NCBI GenBank assembly: GCA_002422205.1
Contig: DITS01000009.1
Location: 80,248-91,705 of the forward strand
Reading direction: 5' to 3'
DNA from: Alphaproteobacteria bacterium UBA6178
GTDB lineage: Bacteria; Pseudomonadota; Alphaproteobacteria; Rickettsiales; UBA3002
Length of the DNA stretch: 11,458 nucleotides
Below, piece by piece: positions 1 through 5,351 of this stretch. A program made the position numbers and the translations under genes. The notes beneath the pieces were generated by a model that was given only the letters and a program-made list of their open reading frames with translations, had not been told where the DNA came from and searched no databases. The first letter of the stretch is position 1. The number at the start of each line of letters is the position of its first letter.

Positions 1-104
1 CCCTCGTTTTCGCGGTCTTCGTCATCGACTAAAATAAACATGCGGCCTGCGCGTGCATCGTCGATAATATCGGCTATGGGAGAGAGATAATCGGCGTGGC
101 TCAT
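1..104 (-). CDS. ribB: 3,4-dihydroxy-2-butanone 4-phosphate synthase, N-terminal fragment (cut by window edge)
   Basis: The first 34 codons of a gene running off the left edge. Translated from the ATG at 104, the product starts MSHADYLSPIADIIDDA and reaches FILVDDEDRENEG, the signature near the start of RibB, whose acidic residues (DDEDRENEG) bind Mg2+ and the substrate. RibB converts ribulose 5-phosphate to 3,4-dihydroxy-2-butanone 4-phosphate, the four-carbon precursor of lumazine. The ATG overlaps the stop of ribE as ATGA (104-101), so translation is probably coupled. Many alphaproteobacteria carry a RibB-RibA fusion here; whether a GTP cyclohydrolase II domain follows cannot be seen. Confidence 0.9.
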   Translation of the reverse strand, partial: MSHADYLSPIADIIDDARAGRMFILVDDEDRENE

Positions 105-694
105 GCGTGGGACTCCAGTAATCGGGCGGTGATGCGGGCGAGCGGATCGATTTCGAGATTCAGCGCGTCGCCTGGTTTGCGTTGTGACAGGTTGGTGTGT
201 TCCCAGCTATGGGGGATGATGTTGAGTGTGATGCGATTATCGCTGACATCGTTAACGGTGAGAGCAATCCCATCCAGCGTGACAGAGCCTTTGGGTGCGA
301 TGAAATATTGCAGCGCATCGGGCACGCGTATGACGAGCTGATGCGACTCGCCGACGGGCGTGATGGATTCGATTGGGGCGGTGCCATCGACATGGCCGGA
401 GACAAAATGCCCGCCCAGCTCATCGCCGATGCGAAGGGCGCGTTCGAGATTGATGCTGCTACCGGTTTGCCATTGATTGAGATTGGTGACGCGTGCAGTT
501 TCGGCAGAGGCGAGGACGGCAAACCAATCATCGCCCAGCTGCGTGACGGTTAGACAGATGCCATTACAGGCTATTGATGCACCGAGTGCAATGGTGGCGG
601 TATCGTAGCGGGTGCGTATGTGAAGCTGCGTATCGTGGGTGCTGCGTTCGCAGGCGATGACGGTGCCGATGTCGGTGATGATGCCGGTAAACAT
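101..694 (-). CDS. ribE: Riboflavin synthase, alpha chain
   Basis: A 197-residue protein, normal length for riboflavin synthase (symbol ribE or ribC depending on the species). It dismutates two molecules of 6,7-dimethyl-8-ribityllumazine to riboflavin plus a pyrimidine in the cytoplasm. The start MFTGIITDIGTV is the family signature. Two tandem lumazine-binding barrels are visible: about residues 1-97, with the ligand-loop motif CNGICLTV (43-50), and about 98-190, with GGHFVSGHVDG (94-104) and the equivalent LDGIALTV (140-147). The start codon shares one base with the ribD stop (TAATG at 696-692) and the stop overlaps the ribB start (ATGA), so it is the middle gene of a tightly coupled rib operon. 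Nothing looks damaged. Confidence 0.96.
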   Translation of the reverse strand: MFTGIITDIGTVIACERSTHDTQLHIRTRYDTATIALGASIACNGICLTVTQLGDDWFAVLASAETARVTNLNQWQTGSSINLERALRIGDELGGHFVSGHVDGTAPIESITPVGESHQLVIRVPDALQYFIAPKGSVTLDGIALTVNDVSDNRITLNIIPHSWEHTNLSQRKPGDALNLEIDPLARITARLLESHA

Positions 695-1779
695 TAGTCT
701 GTTCCTTCGCGCAAGCTATAGACTTCGAGCGTGTCAATGCCAAGCGAAATGCGCTCCTGCGGCGTTAGTTTCAGGCAGTCATCGAGCGTAGCGCATTGCA
801 TGTTCAGCGCGGATGTGCCGTCGCCGATGATGAGGGGAGCGCGGAACCAATAGAGATCATCGACTAATTTTGCATCGATAAACGCGGTGGAGAGCTGTGC
901 ACCCGCTTCGACGAGCAAGCGGGTGACGCCGCGATCGGCAAGTAGCGAAAGGGCATGGGGGATGCTCAGATGCGCGCCATCGGTGGGGCAGGTGATGATA
1001 TTCGCTTTGCTGCCCGCCAGCGGATGAGAGGTGGCGTCGCGGGTGAGAATCCACAATGGCACATCGCCTGCGCTTTGAGCCAGTTTGCTGGTGGCGGGCA
1101 ATCTGCCATTGCCATCCATGACAATGCGGATGGGGGAGTGATGGGTGCGGCCATTGATGCGGCAGGTGAGCAGCGGGTCATCGGCAAGCACGGTGCCGAT
1201 ACCGGTGAGGATGGCATCATGCTGGCCGCGCAGCGCGTGGCCGTAGCGGCGGGCAGATTCGCCCGTGATCCACTGGCTGTCGCCGCTTGCGGTGGCGATG
1301 CAGCCATCGAGCGACGTGGCGAGTTTGAGCGAGACCAGCGGACGGTTGTTTTCGATACGTAGGAAAAAACCTTCATTGAGGGCGAGGGCTTGTGCTTCGC
1401 CAATGCCGCTTATCACTTCAAGCCCTGCTTTGCGCAGCTGCTCAAACCCTTTGCCGCTGACGCGCGGGTCGGGGTCGGCGCAGGCAATGACGATGCGGGT
1501 GATATTCGCTTCGATGATGGCGGTGGTGCAGGGGGGTGTTTGCCCGTGATGTGCGCAAGGCTCAAGCGTGACATAGAGTGTGGCTTCAGACGCGCGCTCG
1601 CCCGCCATCTCCAGCGCCAGCGTTTCGGCATGGGGGCGGCCGCCGCTGGCGGTGGCGCCGGTGCCGACGATCTGTCCGTTTTTTACAATCACGCAGCCCA
1701 CCGCCGGATTGGGCATGGTGCGCCCCAGCTGGCGCGAGGCAAGGCGGAGTGCGTGGTGCATGTATTTTATATCAGGCAT
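694..1779 (-). CDS. ribD: Bifunctional riboflavin biosynthesis protein RibD (deaminase/reductase)
   Basis: A 361-residue bifunctional enzyme. The N-terminal deaminase (about 1-145) removes the amino group from the pyrimidine product of GTP cyclohydrolase II; the C-terminal reductase (about 147-355) reduces its ribosyl chain with NADPH. Zinc-site residues are visible as HAE (H50, E52) and C75 and C84 in EPCAHHGQTPPC. The reductase part starts at RPLVSLKLATSLDG and has the LTGIGTVLADDP nucleotide-site stretch (191-202). The start MPDIKYMHHAL lines up with family N-termini such as the E. coli one, which supports the ATG at 1779 rather than the one six codons later. Oddly, there is no Shine-Dalgarno sequence: the bases directly upstream are a 14-nt direct-repeat tract. 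It is the first rib gene, 124 bp after nrdR. Confidence 0.95.
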   Translation of the reverse strand: MPDIKYMHHALRLASRQLGRTMPNPAVGCVIVKNGQIVGTGATASGGRPHAETLALEMAGERASEATLYVTLEPCAHHGQTPPCTTAIIEANITRIVIACADPDPRVSGKGFEQLRKAGLEVISGIGEAQALALNEGFFLRIENNRPLVSLKLATSLDGCIATASGDSQWITGESARRYGHALRGQHDAILTGIGTVLADDPLLTCRINGRTHHSPIRIVMDGNGRLPATSKLAQSAGDVPLWILTRDATSHPLAGSKANIITCPTDGAHLSIPHALSLLADRGVTRLLVEAGAQLSTAFIDAKLVDDLYWFRAPLIIGDGTSALNMQCATLDDCLKLTPQERISLGIDTLEVYSLREGTD

Positions 1780-1809
1780 TAGGTTACAGGTTTTAGGTTA
1801 CAGGTTTTA
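1780..1809. repeat. 14-nt direct-repeat tract (TAGGTTACAGGTTT x 2.1), copy A
   Basis: TAGGTTACAGGTTT occurs at 1780-1793 and again, exactly, at 1794-1807, followed by TA. The tract abuts the ribD start codon (minus strand, 1779). The same 14-mer occurs at 9926-9939, next to the only other copy of the neighbouring inverted-repeat element. Seen directly; function unknown. Confidence 0.85.
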
Positions 1810-1815
1810 TTGTTT

Positions 1816-1871
1816 GTCATACTGGCGCTTGACGCCAATATCCAGATGCTGATGTCGAGCACCAGCATGAC
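1816..1871. repeat. Palindromic repeat element, copy A: two 28-nt units head to head
   Basis: Unit 1 (1816-1843) reads GTCATACTGG then CGCTTGACGCCA and ends ATATCC. Unit 2 (1844-1871) is its imperfect reverse complement, ending ACCAGCATGAC. The units are directly adjacent, giving a 56-bp inverted repeat. Both match the units of copy B at 9966-10041: GTCATRCTGG, one variable base, GCTYGAC, then CA-YATC. Unit 1 has an internal 5-bp stem (TGGCG/CGCCA) around the loop CTTGA. It lies between nrdR and ribD, both on the minus strand, so it is probably transcribed and could fold in the mRNA. No U-tract follows, so it is not a standard intrinsic terminator. Confidence 0.8.
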
Positions 1872-1903
1872 GGTGTCAAGGGCTTAGGCCTGACAAACAT
1901 TCT

Positions 1904-2356
1904 TTACGGCGTTGCCAGCTTCTCGACGAAATCCTCGAAATCCTTGGCTTCGCGGAAATTACGATAAACCGATGCGTAGCGGATATAGGCCACCTTATCG
2001 AGTGCGATCAGCTCTTCCATCACCATCTGGCCGATGAGGTTGGAGGGGATATCGCTTTCGCCCTGACTTTCCAGTTTTTGCACCACGCGGTTGACGGTTT
2101 GTTCGACAATGTCCGGATCAACCGGACGTTTGCGCAACGCAATGGAAAGCGAACGCGCGATTTTGTCGCGGTCGAACACGCGGCGCTCGCCATTGGTTTT
2201 GATCACGGTCAGCTCGCGCAGCTGCACGCGCTCAAAGGTGGTGAAGCGCGAATTGCACGCCGGACAATAGCGCCGCCTGCGGATGGTGGAGCCGTCCTCG
2301 CTGGGGCGCGAGTCCTTCACCTGCGTGTCCTGATTACTACAAAACGGGCAGCGCAT
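1904..2356 (-). CDS. nrdR: Transcriptional repressor NrdR
   Basis: A 150-residue protein of typical length. NrdR binds ATP/dATP and represses ribonucleotide reductase genes by binding paired NrdR boxes. The N-terminal zinc ribbon has the two cysteine pairs CPFC (C3, C6) and CPAC (C31, C34), with the basic stretch RRRR (26-29) between them, followed by an ATP-cone domain from about 49 to 139 (VIKTNGERRVFDRDKIARSL, and later YIRYASVYRNF). The gene is 10 bp after glyA; its likely Shine-Dalgarno (AGGA) overlaps the glyA stop codon as CTAGGA (2370-2365), 8 nt before the ATG, which suggests translational coupling. A NrdR-box-like palindrome lies ahead of this operon at 4236-4253, raising possible autoregulation. 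Confidence 0.97.
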   Translation of the reverse strand: MRCPFCSNQDTQVKDSRPSEDGSTIRRRRYCPACNSRFTTFERVQLRELTVIKTNGERRVFDRDKIARSLSIALRKRPVDPDIVEQTVNRVVQKLESQGESDIPSNLIGQMVMEELIALDKVAYIRYASVYRNFREAKDFEDFVEKLATP

Positions 2357-2366
2357 CGCTTACGTC

Positions 2367-3725
2367 CTAGCTCAAGGTCGGGTAAATCGGGAAGCGTTCG
2401 CACAGGGTTTTCACCTTGGCTGCCACTTCCTTTTCTACCGTCTCATTGGTATCGGGGTTTTTGGCCAGGCCGTCGAGCACGTCGCCGATCAGGTTACCCA
2501 CGAGTGTGAATTCCTCAATACCGAAACCGCGCGTAGTGCCAGCGGGTGTGCCAAGGCGCACGCCGGAGGTGATCATCGGCGGTGCCGGATCAAACGGAAT
2601 CGCGTTTTTGTTGCAGGTGAGTCCTGCACGCTCCAGCGCTTCTTCGGCCGCTTTACCCGTGATGTTTTTCGGGCGCATATCCACCAGCACGATATGGTTG
2701 TCGGTGCCACCGGACACAATATCGAAGCCGCGTGATTTCAGCGTGGCAGCGAGTGCGCGGGCGTTATCAACCACGGCGTGGCCATAGGCTTTGAACTCAT
2801 CGCCCAACGCTTCGCCGAAGGATACGGCCTTGGCCGCGATCACATGCATCAAGGGGCCGCCCTGAATGCCGGGGAAGATGGCGGAGTTGATGGCTTGCTC
2901 CAGCGTGACGTCTTTGCCCGATGGCGTTTTGCGCACCACCAGCTCGGGGTGGTTCGACAAGATCATGCCGCCGCGCGGACCGCGCAGGGTCTTGTGGGTG
3001 GTGGTGGTGACGACATGCGCGTGCGGCAGCGGCGACGGGTAGGAACCCGCGGCAACCAAGCCCGCAATATGCGCCATATCGACGAGGAATAATGCACCGA
3101 CGGAATCGGCGATTTTGCGGAAGCGTGCCCAGTCAACCACGCGCGGATAGGCCGAGAAGCCCGCGATGATGAGTTTGGGTTTGTGTTCTTTGGCGAGGGC
3201 TTCGACCTGATCATAATCAATCAGCGCGTCGGATTCGCGCACGCCATATTGAATGGCGTTGAACCATTTGCCCGATTGATTCGGAGCCGCGCCATGGGTG
3301 AGGTGGCCGCCCGCAGCGAGCGATTGACCAAGGATGGTATCACCCGGTTGCAAAAGCGCGGTGAACACACCTTGGTTTGCTTGTGAGCCGGAATTGGGCT
3401 GCACATTGACAAAGGCGCAATCGAATAATTTTTTCGCGCGTTCGATGGCGAGTTCTTCCGCCACATCGACGCATTCGCAGCCGCCATAATAGCGCTTGCC
3501 CGGATAGCCTTCGGCATATTTGTTGGTCAGCACACTGCCTTGCGCTTGCAGCACGGCAAGGCTGGTGATGTTTTCTGATGCGATTAATTCCACCTGATGT
3601 TTCTGGCGGTTTAATTCAGCGGTCATCGCGGCGTGAAGCGCGGGGTCAGACTCGGCGACGCCACGGGTGAAAAAGCCTGCGGTGGCGTTAGGGGATGGTT
3701 TCATGGATACGACAGTAGAACTCAT
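2367..3725 (-). CDS. glyA: Serine hydroxymethyltransferase
   Basis: A 452-residue pyridoxal-phosphate enzyme that interconverts serine and glycine, giving 5,10-methylenetetrahydrofolate for thymidylate and purine synthesis. Family landmarks: LIASENITS (48-56), NKYAEGYPGKRYYGG (68-82), the PLP-contacting VDMAHIAGL (215-223) and the Schiff-base lysine K245 in VTTTTHKTLRGPRGG. The C-terminus carries the usual GLTCNKNAIPFD and SGVRLGTPAGTTRGF stretches. The N-terminus extends about 20 residues beyond the E. coli enzyme, but the start at 3725 is supported by a strong AAGGAG; the alternative Met8 is less likely. It lies 29 bp after rpiB and 10 bp before nrdR, so it is very likely in one operon with both. 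Confidence 0.98.
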   Translation of the reverse strand: MSSTVVSMKPSPNATAGFFTRGVAESDPALHAAMTAELNRQKHQVELIASENITSLAVLQAQGSVLTNKYAEGYPGKRYYGGCECVDVAEELAIERAKKLFDCAFVNVQPNSGSQANQGVFTALLQPGDTILGQSLAAGGHLTHGAAPNQSGKWFNAIQYGVRESDALIDYDQVEALAKEHKPKLIIAGFSAYPRVVDWARFRKIADSVGALFLVDMAHIAGLVAAGSYPSPLPHAHVVTTTTHKTLRGPRGGMILSNHPELVVRKTPSGKDVTLEQAINSAIFPGIQGGPLMHVIAAKAVSFGEALGDEFKAYGHAVVDNARALAATLKSRGFDIVSGGTDNHIVLVDMRPKNITGKAAEEALERAGLTCNKNAIPFDPAPPMITSGVRLGTPAGTTRGFGIEEFTLVGNLIGDVLDGLAKNPDTNETVEKEVAAKVKTLCERFPIYPTLS

Positions 3726-3732
3726 GTTGTTG

Positions 3733-3738
3733 CTCCTT
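3733..3738 (-). promoter_or_regulatory. Shine-Dalgarno of glyA (AAGGAG)
   Basis: On the minus strand AAGGAG lies 7 nt upstream of the ATG at 3725. It is the strongest ribosome-binding site seen in this operon, and it decides the glyA start in favour of Met1 over Met8. Confidence 0.75.
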
Positions 3739-3754
3739 ATTTCGTGATTCGTTA

Positions 3755-4180
3755 TTAACCTAATTTGTCGACGCGCGTTTGATGGCGCTCGCCTAAAAAA
3801 TTGCTTTCAATAAAACGTGTCACGCATTCGCGTGCGGTTTCCGATCCGATCAGCCGAGCGCCGAGCGCCAGCACATTGGCGTTGTTATGCTCGCGTGCGA
3901 GTTGGGCTGACAGCCCGTCATGACACAAGGCGCAGCGGATGCCTGCATGACGGTTGGCGGCGATGGAAATGCCGATGCCGGAGCCGCAAATGGCGATGCC
4001 CAGCGTGGCTTGGCCGCTGGTGATGGCTTGCGCGATGGCGTGACCAAAGTCGGGATAGTCGACGGAATCGGTGGAATCGGTGCCCAGATCAAGCAGCGCG
4101 TGACCCATCGACTGAATGCAGGGCTTGAGCTGCTCTTTCAGCGCATAGCCGGCATGGTCGCTTGCAATTGCAATGGTCAT
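3755..4180 (-). CDS. rpiB: Ribose-5-phosphate isomerase B
   Basis: A 141-residue cytoplasmic enzyme interconverting ribulose 5-phosphate and ribose 5-phosphate, which links the pentose phosphate pathway to PRPP and nucleotide synthesis. Motifs of the RpiB/LacAB family: the start IAIASDHAG (H9), VDYPDFG (40-46), the active-site cysteine C65 in CGSGIG, and REHNNANVLALGAR with H98 and N99. The open frame extends upstream to 4327, but that part resembles nothing in the family and overlaps the regulatory region; RpiB proteins begin at M-x-IAIASDHAG, so I chose the ATG at 4180 (the ATG at 4189, giving MTL before it, is possible). No clear Shine-Dalgarno. A TACAAT hexamer on the minus strand (4211-4206) could be a -10 element. 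First gene of the rpiB-glyA-nrdR run. Confidence 0.94.
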   Translation of the reverse strand: MTIAIASDHAGYALKEQLKPCIQSMGHALLDLGTDSTDSVDYPDFGHAIAQAITSGQATLGIAICGSGIGISIAANRHAGIRCALCHDGLSAQLAREHNNANVLALGARLIGSETARECVTRFIESNFLGERHQTRVDKLG

Positions 4181-4235
4181 CAACGTCATATATTCAGGTG
4201 CCGATATTGTATTTTTTGTATGATATGGTGGGTTA

Positions 4236-4253
4236 GCCACTATATATAGTGGC
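4236..4253. promoter_or_regulatory. Perfect 18-bp palindrome resembling an NrdR box
   Basis: GCCACTATATATAGTGGC is its own exact reverse complement. From memory, the published NrdR box is close to acaCwAtATaTwGtgt; the central 16 bases here (CCACTATATATAGTGG) match at 14 of 16 positions. It lies 55 bp upstream of the rpiB start and 151 bp upstream of the prepilin peptidase start, in a divergent promoter region. NrdR usually binds two boxes about 15-16 or 31-32 bp apart; the only partner I see at 31 bp is degenerate (4206-4221, about 10 of 16). The palindrome is observed; its assignment to NrdR is inference. Confidence 0.55.
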
Positions 4254-4404
4254 AATGTCTTCGCATGAAGCAGGCGGATTTGCAACAAAATTATCACTAA
4301 CTTCAACCATCTGCGGCGCTCATGCACATTTTTATGCTGATTTTAATAACGGCCGCGGGTGAGCCATGCTAGAGTGTTCACCGGTTTATAAAACAAGTAA
4401 CACT

Positions 4405-5205
4405 ATGACAATTATTGATAATCTTGCTAATTCAGGTTGGGTTTTATTGCTGCTGGCGGCGGTGATTGGCGCATGCTTTGGCAGTTTTATTACGCTGCTG
4501 GCACACCGTTTGCCGCGCGATGAGCCGGTGGTGGCAACGCGCTCGCGCTGTCCGCAATGCCATACGCCGCTGCGCTCGCGTGATTTGGTGCCGGTATTAT
4601 CTTATCTATGGAGCCGTGGGCAATGCCGCCATTGCGCGCTGCGCATTTCGCCGCGCTATCTGATGATTGAGCTAGTGACGGCTGTGTGTTTTGTGCTGCT
4701 GGTGTGGCAGTTTGGCCTGAGTACGCAGGCGGGTATTTTGGTGTTGCTGGCGGTGTGTCTGATTGCGCTGATTGTGATTGATTTTGAGCATTATATTATT
4801 CCCGATTCGTTACAGGTGGCGATGATTGTGCTGGGGGTGGCCTATTGTTTTGTGATGGAGCGCGTGATTGATGTGTATATTGTCGGCGCGCTCGTAGGGC
4901 TTTTGATTGGGCTGGTATTGCGCTACGGATTTTTGTGGCTGCGCAATAAAGATGCGTTGGGCATGGGCGATGTGAAATTTTTATTTGTGGTGGGGTTGTG
5001 GCTGGGAGCCAAACCGCTGGTGCCTTTTTTGTTTATTGCGGGGTTGCTTGGTATTGCTACCTCGCTGCTGTGGCGGGCGCTTCGGCAGGGCGCGCTGTTT
5101 CCGTTTGGTCCGGCGCTAGCGATTGCGATGGTGATTTGTTTATTGTGGCCTGAACTGCCCGCGCTTTTCTGGCAGGCGGATCGCTGGGTGGGGGTTTTCC
5201 GTTAA
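4405..5205 (+). CDS. pilD: Type IV prepilin peptidase / N-methyltransferase (PilD/GspO family, A24)
   Basis: An inner-membrane aspartyl protease of 266 residues that cleaves leader peptides of type IV pilins and pseudopilins and methylates the new N-terminus. Residues counted from this start: the N-terminal helix with GSFITLLAHRLP (26-37), the zinc-binding pairs C49-x2-C52 and C74-x2-C77 of the cytoplasmic methyltransferase domain, then about six more helices with the two catalytic aspartates, D126 in VIDFEHYIIPD and D189 in GMGDVK. All key residues are present. An upstream ATG at 4366 would add 13 residues (MLECSPVYKTSNT); I prefer 4405 because MTIIDNLANSG resembles usual family N-termini and an extended -10-like TGCTAGAGT (4367-4375) covers the earlier start. 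First gene of the plus-strand cluster. The symbol is generic; it could serve a pilus or a type II system. Confidence 0.93.
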   Translation: MTIIDNLANSGWVLLLLAAVIGACFGSFITLLAHRLPRDEPVVATRSRCPQCHTPLRSRDLVPVLSYLWSRGQCRHCALRISPRYLMIELVTAVCFVLLVWQFGLSTQAGILVLLAVCLIALIVIDFEHYIIPDSLQVAMIVLGVAYCFVMERVIDVYIVGALVGLLIGLVLRYGFLWLRNKDALGMGDVKFLFVVGLWLGAKPLVPFLFIAGLLGIATSLLWRALRQGALFPFGPALAIAMVICLLWPELPALFWQADRWVGVFR

Positions 5206-5351
5206 TTTTTTCTACAACATATTGTAGCGCTATCAGAACAACCACACTATCCACAGGGGGGATGAATTCATTGTAATTATCCAACATTCTGTTATTTAAT
5301 GTTCGGATTATAACAATAAGTAGTGTTTTGTGGGTAGTTAGGTTGCATGTG

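Noticed and set aside
955..1782. Several long open frames antisense to ribD
   Set aside because: They are shadows of the ribD frame in GC-rich DNA, with arginine/glycine/alanine-heavy composition and no recognizable motifs.
1780..1871. Short CRISPR-like array
   Set aside because: The direct repeats are 14 nt with no spacers and the 28-nt units are inverted, which does not fit a CRISPR array; no cas genes are present.
1874..1879. Consensus -35 box TTGACA on the minus strand upstream of ribD
   Set aside because: The hexamer is perfect, but 17 bp downstream there is only GACATC, a poor -10, and it is at the edge of the repeat element.
1780..1903. FMN riboswitch upstream of ribD
   Set aside because: The gap is only 124 bp and is mostly filled by the two repeat modules; no conserved FMN-aptamer segments were seen.
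4181..4327. Extended N-terminus for RpiB using an ATG at 4327
   Set aside because: The extra residues have no family resemblance, and the segment overlaps the AT-rich palindromic regulatory region.
5212..5227. Hairpin CTACAA-CATA-TTGTAG after the prepilin peptidase gene as a terminator
   Set aside because: The stem is short and AT-rich and the T-run precedes rather than follows it on the plus strand; no U-tract follows on the minus strand either.
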